The position numbers and the translations under genes are program-made. Source: an uncultured Sulfuricurvum sp. (GTDB lineage: Bacteria > Campylobacterota > Campylobacteria > Campylobacterales > Sulfurimonadaceae). From it: a stretch of DNA of 12,034 bases. Position 1 is the first letter of the stretch. Every line of letters starts with the position of its first letter. Below, one piece after another: positions 1-5,378 of the stretch. A model generated the notes under the pieces. It made no database searches. It was not told the DNA's origin and worked only from the letters and a program-made list of their open reading frames with translations. The stretch lies in contig NZ_CALDDG010000111.1 in the NCBI RefSeq assembly GCF_937936435.1, forward strand, positions 1 to 12,034. Direction: 5' to 3'.

Positions 1-225
1 CTGCCATCGTTCTTTAGACATCACCTCGCACTCGGCAAAGCGGATCAGGCCGTTAGCGGTGAGCTCATCCAGAGAAAACGGTCCGACCATGTCGTAGGGT
101 GCTTCGAGCCAGGCGAGACTCGCATCCGTATCGATCCGCCCGATTGTGACGAAATCGCGAATTCCGATCGATCCGTTCCAGATGATCCACTCTATATCTT
201 CGATCTCTTCTAAGTATTCTTGCAT
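1..225 (-). CDS. Unrecognised protein, N-terminal 75 residues (cut by window edge)
   Basis: The reading frame opens at an ATG at 223-225 and runs without a stop through base 1, so only the N-terminal 75 residues are seen. A good ribosome site (AGGAG, 7 bases before the ATG) supports this start. The peptide begins MQEYLEEIEDIEWIIWNG and is acidic, with a Trp-rich start and a later APYDMVGPFSLDEL segment; it has no signal peptide or membrane segment. I do not recognise a family. It is divergently arranged with the gene at 329, with 103 bases between them, so both promoters must lie there. I have a vague, unverifiable impression that such small proteins occur near nitrogen-fixation genes in Campylobacterota, which is not enough for a functional call. 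Confidence 0.75.
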   Translation of the reverse strand, partial: MQEYLEEIEDIEWIIWNGSIGIRDFVTIGRIDTDASLAWLEAPYDMVGPFSLDELTANGLIRFAECEVMSKERWQ

Positions 226-328
226 GCTCTTTCTCCTGCTGTGGGATAAAAGGATTTTTATTCCTAATGCAAAATATGTGCTACAGCGGTGGAACGCTAA
301 ATGAATATCGACATTAAAAAGGGTTTCT

Positions 329-619
329 ATGGCGAAAAATACCACTCCACCGAAGGTCATCCTGCTCAAGGGCAACGGAGGGATCACGGTCAACAACGAG
401 ATGATGGAACTGCTCACGATCACCCTTGCACACGGATGTATCGGTTTGCCGCTCAAATCGTTGTATGCCGAGAACGTCTATATCGTAAAGGACAGAGAGA
501 CATTTTGGGAGATACACAAGCAGATCAAGGAAAAACCGTGCTGTTTCGTTCATGCCATCGACGGACTGGATGAAGAAGATATGACACGGATCAAAGCGCA
601 GAGCATTGCTTTTATCTAA
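329..619 (+). CDS. Conserved-looking hypothetical protein, 96 aa
   Basis: This 96-residue frame starts MAKNTTPPKVILLKGNGG with an AAGGG-type ribosome site about 6 bases upstream. It alternates hydrophobic strands and helices (VILLKGNGGITV; MMELLTITLAHGCIGLPL; NVYIVKDRETFWEIHKQIKEK; CCFVHAIDG), the pattern of a small cytoplasmic alpha/beta protein. There is no signal peptide. Cysteines occur at residue 37 and as a Cys-Cys pair near residues 71-72; whether they matter is unknown. A possible extended -10 (TGC then TACAGC, 279-287) lies 42 bases upstream. The stop codon sits inside a short 6-bp inverted repeat (615-629), and the gene converges on gapN with 38 bases between the ends. I cannot assign a family. 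The longer frame from 301 overlaps it in another phase and looks like a shadow. Confidence 0.7.
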   Translation: MAKNTTPPKVILLKGNGGITVNNEMMELLTITLAHGCIGLPLKSLYAENVYIVKDRETFWEIHKQIKEKPCCFVHAIDGLDEEDMTRIKAQSIAFI

Positions 620-657
620 CTCTGTTAGAGTATCCCTGGTGGATGCTTTCGGCAGGA

Positions 658-2250
658 TTAAAAAATAAAATCGGTCGAGAGGAATGAAGAGCTTCTGTCT
701 CTTACAATCGAGCGTATAAGGTCGCGGTTGCCGTCGGTCTCTTTGGCGGCGACGAGGGTTCGGATGGTAAAAACGCGCAGAGCGTCTGAAACCGAGAGCG
801 TCCCCTCCGCCGAATCTTTCCGCCCGCTGAACGGGAAAATATCCGGTCCTCTTTGGCATTGGCTGTTGAGATTCACGCGGCACACCTGATTGACCAGCGG
901 ATCGATCAGCTCTGCGATACGGTGGGGGTCGGTGCCGAACAGGCTCACCTGCTGGCCGTAATCGGATTCGATGACGTACTCCATGGGTTCGGAGATGTCG
1001 TCGAATACGACGATCGGTACGACCGGACCGAATTGCTCTTCCGTATAGAGACGCATTCCCGGACGGACAGGATAAACGATGACCGGGAACATATAGGTGT
1101 GCTCATACCGATTCTGGGCGGGATTGAGAATACTCGCCCCCTGATCGCAGGCGTCCCGGACGAGTTCGGCGAGATGTACCGTTTTATCAAATTCCGGAAG
1201 CGGAGTGATAGATACACCGCTTTCCCACGGCATCCCTCCTTTGAGGGAGGCGACGGCGGCAGAGAATTTTGCGTTGAACTTATCGACGATCGAACGGTGG
1301 ACAAACAGGATTTTTAGAGCCGTACACCGCTGGCCGTTAAAGGAGAGGGCTCCCGACACGCACTCTTTGACGGCGAGATCGATATCGGCGTCTTCCAAAA
1401 CGATTCCCGCATTTTTGGCCTCCAGCCCCAGAACGGAGCGCAGTCGATGCGGTTTGGGGTGTTGTCGTTTCAACGCATCGGCCACGCGGCTGCTTCCGAT
1501 AAATGCCAAGACGTCGATTTTCCCCGATTGCATTAACGGCGTGATCACTTTTTCCCCCGCGCCGTAGACGGTGTTAACCACTCCTTTGGGGAAAGAGGCG
1601 CAAAACACTTCCAACAAAGGATGATGTAAAAGGACTCCGAGTTTCGGAGGTTTAAAGATGACGGTATTACCCATGATAAGAGCCGGGATCAGGGTAGCAA
1701 ACGTTTCATTGAGGGGATAGTTGAACGGTCCCATGCACAAAACGATCCCTAGTGGCGAACGGCGGATCTGCCCGATGATCCCCTCTTCGATTACGAAGCG
1801 GGAAGAGAGACGGTCGAGTTCTTTGAGCGCATCGATCGTGGCATAGATATAATCGATAGTGCGGTCGAACTCTTTTTGGGAGTCCGGGAGTGTTTTGCCG
1901 ATCTCCCACATCAGAAGTTTTACCACTTCATCGCGTTTTTCGCGCATGTCGTAGGCGAATGCTTCGACTCGGCTGATTCGTTCTTCTACCGACATGGTCG
2001 GCCACTCGCCGCGTCCGTAATTGTATGCTTTATGGGCGGCATCAAGAGCTTCTTGTGCATTATGCGCATCCAAAAGGGGATAGCTTCCGATACGTTTGCG
2101 TTCGCCTCCTTCGCAGATAGGCGAATAGACATCATGCTGTTCACCGCTCCATTCGCGGATTTCACCGTCGCAGAGGTAGCTGGTCTGTTCCAGCGGAACA
2201 TCGATCCGCCACTGCGATGGTATGGTCTCATTCGAAGGAAAAAAATCCAT
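658..2250 (-). CDS. gapN: GapN-type NADP-dependent glyceraldehyde-3-phosphate dehydrogenase (aldehyde dehydrogenase superfamily)
   Basis: This family oxidises glyceraldehyde 3-phosphate directly to 3-phosphoglycerate, yielding NADPH without making ATP; it acts in the cytoplasm. I start it at the ATG at 2248-2250 (530 aa) because GAGGAT lies about 5 bases upstream; the frame continues 11 codons to a TTG with a poor ribosome site. Visible motifs, numbered from this start: GPFNYPLNE with the oxyanion Asn at 177, the cofactor-binding IFKPPK near 198-203, IGSS near 251-254, and FNGQRC with the catalytic Cys at 309. The late stretch NLNSQCQRGPDIFPFSGRKD and the early EIGKTLPDS are typical of the GapN branch. 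Oddly, the usual ALDH glutamate position (34 residues before the Cys) is Gly275 in GLEAKN, with a Glu two residues later. About 30 C-terminal residues extend past the conserved core. It has its own promoter and a palindrome upstream. Exact substrate is inferred from family resemblance. Confidence 0.88.
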   Translation of the reverse strand: MDFFPSNETIPSQWRIDVPLEQTSYLCDGEIREWSGEQHDVYSPICEGGERKRIGSYPLLDAHNAQEALDAAHKAYNYGRGEWPTMSVEERISRVEAFAYDMREKRDEVVKLLMWEIGKTLPDSQKEFDRTIDYIYATIDALKELDRLSSRFVIEEGIIGQIRRSPLGIVLCMGPFNYPLNETFATLIPALIMGNTVIFKPPKLGVLLHHPLLEVFCASFPKGVVNTVYGAGEKVITPLMQSGKIDVLAFIGSSRVADALKRQHPKPHRLRSVLGLEAKNAGIVLEDADIDLAVKECVSGALSFNGQRCTALKILFVHRSIVDKFNAKFSAAVASLKGGMPWESGVSITPLPEFDKTVHLAELVRDACDQGASILNPAQNRYEHTYMFPVIVYPVRPGMRLYTEEQFGPVVPIVVFDDISEPMEYVIESDYGQQVSLFGTDPHRIAELIDPLVNQVCRVNLNSQCQRGPDIFPFSGRKDSAEGTLSVSDALRVFTIRTLVAAKETDGNRDLIRSIVRDRSSSFLSTDFIF

Positions 2251-2293
2251 AATATCCTCTTTTTCATGTGCGGACTGGTTCAAAACAGCGGCT

Positions 2294-2302
2294 ATTCTAG
2301 CA
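2294..2302 (-). promoter_or_regulatory. Extended -10 promoter for gapN
   Basis: On the minus strand this reads TGC-TAGAAT, an extended -10 box matching TATAAT at 5 of 6. It predicts a transcript start near 2287 and a leader of about 37 bases before the gapN ATG at 2250. No convincing -35 box is present, which is common in Campylobacterota. Motif reading only. Confidence 0.5.
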
Positions 2303-2337
2303 CACTAAAATCTACAAACGGGTATCTTCAAACCAAA

Positions 2338-2357
2338 ATATGAATAAGTATTCATAT
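2338..2357. promoter_or_regulatory. 20-bp perfect palindrome, candidate operator upstream of gapN
   Basis: ATATGAATA-AG-TATTCATAT is a 9-bp perfect inverted repeat around 2 central bases. It lies between the stop of the 134-aa gene (2365) and the gapN promoter, centred about 50 bp upstream of that -10 box. The minimal spacer and AT-rich arms suit a dimeric regulator site better than a terminator, although TTTGGTTT follows it on the minus strand, so a weak terminator for the upstream gene is possible. Confidence 0.5.
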
Positions 2358-2364
2358 ATGAGTA

Positions 2365-2769
2365 TTACATAGACACATAGAGGTTAAACACCCTTGCTGC
2401 TTCTATGCCGTCGTCATCTACAAATACACTGCCATCCGGTGCGACGTCAGCAATGATCTCGATTCTTTCATCAAGGCCGGTATAGACGATCAGATTCTTG
2501 TCGGTATCCACTGTTTTTGTAAATGTGAACCGGCTCGCAGTGAGAATGTTCTCCAGTTCAGTCGCATCGGAAAAATGTTTGAAGACGATCGACGACAACA
2601 ATTTTTCCAAAGGCCCGAAATAGACTTTACAGTGGAGGGCATTTTTACGGCTTCGGCTGTAACCGAGGTTTTCTAACCGAACGATGCCACTTGATTCGAT
2701 TTGTTTAAGCGTTTCGAAATCGACCTCTTGGGAAGCGTAGGCTTCGTATAAAGCGGTAAATGTTTCCAT
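2365..2769 (-). CDS. Hypothetical protein, 134 aa
   Basis: I do not recognise this protein. I start it at the ATG at 2767-2769 (METFTALYEAYASQEVDFET) because GAGGAG lies 6 bases upstream; the ATG immediately before would be only 3 bases from it, and the upstream in-frame ATG at 2820 has no ribosome site. The N-terminal third is helical and acidic. A basic segment (GYSRSRKNALHCKVYFG) follows near residues 37-53. The C-terminal half alternates strands (FTFTKTVDTDKNLIVYTG; RIEIIADVAPDGSVFVDDDG). It is soluble and has no signal peptide. It is divergent from the small two-CxxC gene at 2832, with only 62 bases between starts, so the two may share control. It sits 114 bases upstream of gapN in the same direction, but gapN has its own promoter. 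Confidence 0.7.
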   Translation of the reverse strand: METFTALYEAYASQEVDFETLKQIESSGIVRLENLGYSRSRKNALHCKVYFGPLEKLLSSIVFKHFSDATELENILTASRFTFTKTVDTDKNLIVYTGLDERIEIIADVAPDGSVFVDDDGIEAARVFNLYVSM

Positions 2770-2831
2770 CATTAACTCCTCGTTAGAATGCCGGATGCAT
2801 TTCATACTCCAGTAAACCAAAAGGGGACGTT

Positions 2832-3023
2832 ATGGATTTTTTTTGTCAGGCATGCGATTTTGTGATCGATGTGGAGATGATAGCCGAGCTGGATGGGGGC
2901 AAATGCCCATCATGCGGAAAACTGGAAGGATTCGGAACCGTTCCGAAACATTCGATGCCGAACAGCGCGAATGCCCATGTATTGAATGATACGGATTTTT
3001 TAAATCAGGACGGCGCCGAATAA
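2832..3023 (+). CDS. Small two-CxxC (zinc-ribbon-like) protein, 63 aa
   Basis: The frame starts at an ATG 5 bases after AAGGGG. The N-terminal half carries two CxxC pairs, CQAC (Cys5, Cys8) and CPSCG (Cys25, Cys28), spaced 16 residues apart. That is the layout of a four-cysteine zinc ribbon or rubredoxin-like metal knuckle. The CPSCGK turn fits zinc better than iron. The tail (residues 35-63) is polar and looks disordered. No partner or substrate can be read from the sequence. A possible -10 (TAGAAT, 2784-2789) would give a leader of about 36 bases. Its 3' end overlaps a tiny hydrophobic frame on the other strand (3000-3050) and converges with the SpoIIAA-like gene. Confidence 0.72.
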   Translation: MDFFCQACDFVIDVEMIAELDGGKCPSCGKLEGFGTVPKHSMPNSANAHVLNDTDFLNQDGAE

Positions 3024-3050
3024 AACGAGAGCGATGATAATTTTTCCCAT
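3000..3050 (-). CDS. Possible 16-aa hydrophobic micropeptide
   Basis: Nine bases after the stop of the SpoIIAA-like gene, on the same strand, an ATG preceded by AAGGGA opens a 16-codon frame, MGKIIIALVLFGAVLI, ending in TAA. Lys3 followed by 13 uninterrupted hydrophobic residues is what a minimal single-pass membrane peptide would look like. It overlaps the last 24 bases of the plus-strand 63-aa gene. A frame this short can arise by chance, so this is tentative. Confidence 0.25.
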   Translation of the reverse strand: MGKIIIALVLFGAVLI

Positions 3051-3058
3051 GTTTTCCC

Positions 3059-3433
3059 TTATTCTCTCAACCAAGAGAAGGCATCTTCCGTCGATTCGAA
3101 ATAGTGCATCTTTGCATGGGTGAACCAGTTGCCTATGGTGACGGCGGTCTCTTCCCATCTTTTGTTTCCGACGAGGGCGATTTTAGTAAAGACTTTGTTG
3201 TATTTCAACCCGAATTTAAAATCGTCCCAGAGTGCATGAAGCTCATAGCCCGTAAACTCTAGCAGATCGACGAGAACCTTGACGTCCGGTTTGTCGATCC
3301 CCGCGAGAGCATTGTCCATCATGGGATTAAGCAGTTCGTAATCGCTGTGCGTGAGTTTTCCGACTATTTTCATTGTTACCGTGAATTCGTTTTCGCTTTG
3401 ATCGATCGTGATGTCGATAGCATGTGATGGCAT
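3059..3433 (-). CDS. SpoIIAA-like (STAS-fold) protein, 124 aa
   Basis: The protein resembles the SpoIIAA-like family, single-domain STAS-fold proteins found widely in proteobacteria. Characteristic features are the central KVLVDLLEFTGYELHALWDD segment (residues 51-70), the FGLKYNKVFTKIALVGNKRW stretch (74-93) and the TIGNWFTHAKMHYFESTEDAFSWL end. The length of about 124 aa is normal for the family. It lacks a signal peptide and is presumably cytoplasmic. The role of these proteins is poorly known; a lipid-binding or regulatory function has been proposed for some. The start is well supported: AGGAG lies 6 bases before the ATG at 3431-3433, and an extended -10 sits 30 bases further upstream. 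Confidence 0.85.
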   Translation of the reverse strand: MPSHAIDITIDQSENEFTVTMKIVGKLTHSDYELLNPMMDNALAGIDKPDVKVLVDLLEFTGYELHALWDDFKFGLKYNKVFTKIALVGNKRWEETAVTIGNWFTHAKMHYFESTEDAFSWLRE

Positions 3434-3462
3434 GGCAGACTCCTCATAGTGGTATAGGAGTT

Positions 3463-3471
3463 ATTGTAGCA
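3463..3471 (-). promoter_or_regulatory. Extended -10 promoter for the SpoIIAA-like gene
   Basis: The minus strand reads TGC-TACAAT, matching the TATAAT box at 5 of 6 with an extended TG. It lies 29 bases upstream of the start codon, predicting a short leader of about 24 bases. No clear -35 box is visible. Confidence 0.5.
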
Positions 3472-3500
3472 TATCGTATTGTATAGCGGAATTCGGTATC

Positions 3501-3518
3501 TTCTCTCGCTAAAGAGAA
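3501..3518. repeat. Short hairpin module of the TTCTC...GAGAA type
   Basis: TTCTCT (3501-3506) and AGAGAA (3513-3518) pair around CGCTAA. The unit resembles, in degraded form, the perfect hairpin at 10687-10716 (TTCTCACTAAAGAGAAAAG there, TTCTCTCGCTAAAGAGAAAAG around here). No T-tract follows. Confidence 0.35.
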
Positions 3519-3540
3519 AAGCATAGAGAAGGTTTAAAAT

Positions 3541-3583
3541 GCGGGGCAAGGGAAGGGTATAAAAAGTACTGCCCCCTTTTTTT
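3541..3583. repeat. G-rich hairpin element, copy A
   Basis: GGGGCA (3543-3548) pairs with TGCCCC (3570-3575), followed by seven Ts on the plus strand. The interior GGGAAGGGTATAAAAAGTAC aligns with two other units in the window (4531-4568 and 6741-6778). On the minus strand the shared form is AAAAGGGG-CAG-TACTTTTT-CCC-TTCCC. It sits just after the stop of the acetyltransferase gene (3589). The T-tract is on the wrong strand to terminate that gene, so it is more likely a dispersed repeat. Confidence 0.5.
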
Positions 3584-3588
3584 CTATC

Positions 3589-4053
3589 TTAATTAACGGT
3601 AAAGTGCTGTCTCGTGACTACGCCCCAATACGGATCGTCGTAGGACGCTTCGGTATAAACCGTTTCATCAAAGTGTTCAATCGTTTTACGCCAAAAAACG
3701 GTGGCGTATTCGGCTCCTCGAATCTGTTTGATCTCCCACTTTCCGGGATAGTTTTTCCAAATAGTGTGGGCAAACCGCATTCCGACGGTATTTTTTCGAA
3801 AATACGGAAGGATGTAAAACTCGCACACCTCATAGGTTTGAGCTTCTTTTGAACAGATCGCGGCGATTCCGGCAGGGAGATCGTCGATGATAAGCAAAAA
3901 CCCCAGAGTGTCGTCTCCTAGACGAGTATCGAGTTCGAACAGACCCGACGCATTCGGTTTTTTGCCCGTGATCGGTGAGAACTCCGCTTCATAGTACTGC
4001 ACGAGGTTGTGATAGATATGCGAATTGGCATCGGTAACAGGGATTATTTTCAT
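3589..4053 (-). CDS. GNAT-type N-acetyltransferase, 154 aa
   Basis: The protein has the size and order of a single GNAT domain: an N-terminal MKIIPVTDANSHIYHNLVQY helix-strand, a central strand pair GFLLIIDDLPAGIAAIC (about 51-67), then YEVCEFYILPYFRKNTVGMRF (about 74-94). In the last segment, EFYILPYFRKNTVG is the acetyl-CoA pyrophosphate-binding loop, a variant of the usual R/QxxGxG/A motif. The end, with IRGAEYATVFWRKTIEHF, matches the fold's last helix, where the Asn-x-x-A-x-x-F-(Y/W) pattern is usual. The acceptor substrate cannot be told. The ribosome site at the ATG (4051-4053) is weak. An extended -10 lies 29 bases upstream. It is divergent from the Cys-rich gene at 4254. Confidence 0.78.
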   Translation of the reverse strand: MKIIPVTDANSHIYHNLVQYYEAEFSPITGKKPNASGLFELDTRLGDDTLGFLLIIDDLPAGIAAICSKEAQTYEVCEFYILPYFRKNTVGMRFAHTIWKNYPGKWEIKQIRGAEYATVFWRKTIEHFDETVYTEASYDDPYWGVVTRQHFTVN

Positions 4054-4081
4054 AGGTTTTAGCAGTACTTTTTTGAGGCGA

Positions 4082-4090
4082 ATTGTAGCA
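4082..4090 (-). promoter_or_regulatory. Extended -10 promoter for the acetyltransferase gene
   Basis: The minus strand reads TGC-TACAAT, identical to the box upstream of the SpoIIAA-like gene. It lies 29 bases before the start codon, so the leader would be about 23 bases. No clear -35 is seen. Confidence 0.5.
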
Positions 4091-4188
4091 GAAGTTTTTA
4101 TCCCCGATTTTAGTTCGGAAGTGCGAGAAACAGAAATCGCAAATTTGATTCTCTTGCAAATTTTAATAAAAACAAAAGATATTGTAAT

Positions 4189-4194
4189 TATAAT
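4189..4194 (+). promoter_or_regulatory. -10 box for the Cys-rich gene at 4254
   Basis: TATAAT, a perfect -10, lies 59 bases before the ATG in a very AT-rich stretch, predicting a leader of about 52 bases. That leader contains a small GTTCC/GGAAC hairpin (4220-4237) just upstream of the ribosome site. No good -35 is present at standard spacing. Confidence 0.45.
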
Positions 4195-4253
4195 TGGTTT
4201 TTAATATTAAATAAAATTAGTTCCTTCTCTTTGGAACGTAAAAAGGCTTCATC

Positions 4254-4520
4254 ATGAATACATTGGAGTGGTTTAGTCATTTGGAAAATATAAACGGCAG
4301 ACAGATAGTGGCAAAAATGTTTGCTATCGGTGCATGGAAGATCGATTTTCATGAAAACTCACCGACCTTTGTTTGCTATGCGGAACGAGAGTGTAAAACG
4401 TGTCCTAATTGTTCAAAAGAGCGGTGTTTGTGTTCCATCGAAAGTACGGAGAAAATCAGCCACTCGTTATATCATAAACAGATGTTAATTTATTGCTCGG
4501 AGTTCATGGAGTTTTGTTAA
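4254..4520 (+). CDS. Cysteine-rich small protein, 88 aa
   Basis: I do not recognise this protein. It starts at an ATG 7 bases after AAAAGG. Eight of 88 residues are cysteine: 41, 47, 50, 53, 58, 60, 81 and the very last residue, 88. Five of them cluster as C47-xx-C50-xx-C53-xxxx-C58-x-C60, a spacing that could bind zinc or an iron-sulfur cluster. The N-terminal half (MNTLEWFSHLENINGRQIVA) looks helical. There is no signal peptide. The gene stands alone, with a perfect -10 upstream and a strong hairpin downstream, and converges on the SYLF gene. Its base composition is more AT-rich than that of gapN or htpG. Confidence 0.7.
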   Translation: MNTLEWFSHLENINGRQIVAKMFAIGAWKIDFHENSPTFVCYAERECKTCPNCSKERCLCSIESTEKISHSLYHKQMLIYCSEFMEFC

Positions 4521-4538
4521 TGAATGTGGAGTAAAGGG

Positions 4539-4567
4539 AAGGGAATAGAAACGTATTCTATTCCCTT
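4539..4567. terminator. Bidirectional terminator-like hairpin (G-rich element, copy B)
   Basis: AAGGGAATAGAA (4539-4550) pairs perfectly over 12 bp with TTCTATTCCCTT (4556-4567) around the loop ACGTA. Further As and Ts flank both sides. It sits between two convergent genes that end at 4520 and 4580, the right place for a two-way terminator. The sequence also aligns with copies A (3541) and C (6741). Confidence 0.7.
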
Positions 4568-4579
4568 TTAGAAGATTTA

Positions 4580-5179
4580 TTATTTGTTCAGCTCGTTATC
4601 TTTCCAGTATTTTGTCCCCTGAATCGTCGCTTGCAGTGCCAAACCGTTTTGAGTCAATTTATAAAGCCGAATTCCCGGTGCGACGGTAATGGCTGCACCG
4701 TATGCATCCCCTTTATCCGCAAGTTTTGCGGCGGCATCCGCTTGAGCGTTTGCTTCCCATCCCTCATTTACAAATCGCTCAAACACCTCTTTGTTTTCGA
4801 AGAGAAAGACGGCTCGGAAATCTTTGATCCCCAGTCCGAATCCTACTCCTCCGGAGGCCATATTCATATAGGTATTCATGCCGCTGCCGTTGACGTGGGC
4901 CACTCCCGTCCCTCCTTCGGCGGAGAGGAGAACGAGGTTTACTCCGACATTGCTAAATGCTGCATATCCGTAGGACTTGGCAATCATCTCTTTAGCTTCC
5001 GGTGCGTGTTTGTAGAGCAACTGCAAAGTCTCGTTACTCGTCTGTAGACGCTCTGCGCGTTTTTCCTCCAATGTTTTTCCGCTCCAAAAACCTGAAAACA
5101 TGATGATAGCTGCTGCTGCCCAAAACAGCATTAAAAACGATCGGGCGGATAACCCTGATCTTGGTATGATTCGTTCCAT
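4580..5179 (-). CDS. SYLF-domain (Ysc84/DUF500-type) protein with N-terminal membrane anchor or signal
   Basis: I start this at the ATG at 5177-5179 (199 aa) because AAGGGG lies 5 bases upstream; an ATG 15 bases earlier has no comparable site. Residues about 12-32 (FLMLFWAAAAIIMFSGFW) form one hydrophobic segment behind two arginines, so it is an exported or inner-membrane-anchored protein. The rest is a SYLF domain: AKSYGYAAFSNVGVNLVLLSAEGGTGVA, then the Gly-rich ASGGVGFGLGIKDFRAVFLFENKEVFERF, then QADAAAKLADKGDAYGAAI. This family is linked to lipid binding in eukaryotes; the bacterial role is largely undefined. It has the same direction as the upstream ompA-like gene but is separated from it by 199 bases containing its own candidate sites. 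Confidence 0.82.
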   Translation of the reverse strand: MERIIPRSGLSARSFLMLFWAAAAIIMFSGFWSGKTLEEKRAERLQTSNETLQLLYKHAPEAKEMIAKSYGYAAFSNVGVNLVLLSAEGGTGVAHVNGSGMNTYMNMASGGVGFGLGIKDFRAVFLFENKEVFERFVNEGWEANAQADAAAKLADKGDAYGAAITVAPGIRLYKLTQNGLALQATIQGTKYWKDNELNK

Positions 5180-5214
5180 AACTTCCCCTTTCATAGTGAC
5201 TTTTGACTGTACCT

Positions 5215-5220
5215 ATTGTA
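5215..5220 (-). promoter_or_regulatory. Possible -10 box for the SYLF gene
   Basis: The minus strand reads TACAAT 35 bases before the chosen start codon. It lacks the TG extension seen at neighbouring genes, and no -35 at 17 bp is convincing. Confidence 0.3.
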
Positions 5221-5328
5221 TCTAAGATTTTAAAATCAATCATAGAATCAAGTATTTTCAAACAATATTTATTAAAAATTAAGTTTCTGTCGTTTTTTAT
5301 CTGAACACATGCGTAGACAAAAATGTGT

Positions 5329-5360
5329 GTGTCTGACATCTCGTTATGAGTGTCCGACAC
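5329..5360. promoter_or_regulatory. Tandem GTGTC-N-GACAY palindromes, candidate regulator sites
   Basis: GTGTC-T-GACAT (5329-5339) and GTGTC-C-GACAC (5350-5360) are two near-identical 11-bp palindromes whose centres are 21 bp apart, two turns of the helix. They lie in the 199-base gap between the ompA-like and SYLF genes, roughly 110-140 bp upstream of the possible SYLF -10 box. The layout suggests paired binding of a dimeric regulator. The regulator is unknown. Confidence 0.45.
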
Positions 5361-5378
5361 AGCTTTTAGTGATCAATC

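Noticed and set aside
244..265. Imperfect inverted repeat GGATAAAA-GGA-TTTTTATTCC in the first divergent gap.
   Set aside because: It needs a one-base offset to pair and consists mostly of A and T runs; chance is a sufficient explanation.
615..629. TCTAAC-TCT-GTTAGA inverted repeat as a terminator between two convergent genes.
   Set aside because: The stem is only 6 bp and AT-rich, it overlaps the stop codon, and no T-tract follows on either strand.
853..1317. Long open frames antisense to gapN (and similar ones opposite htpG and truA).
   Set aside because: They are shadows of GC-rich codons on the true strand, without ribosome sites or recognisable protein motifs.
5034..5360. A 108-codon open frame on the minus strand between the ompA-like and SYLF genes.
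   Set aside because: It overlaps the real start of the SYLF gene in another phase, covers the promoter region, has low-complexity non-protein-like composition and no ribosome site.
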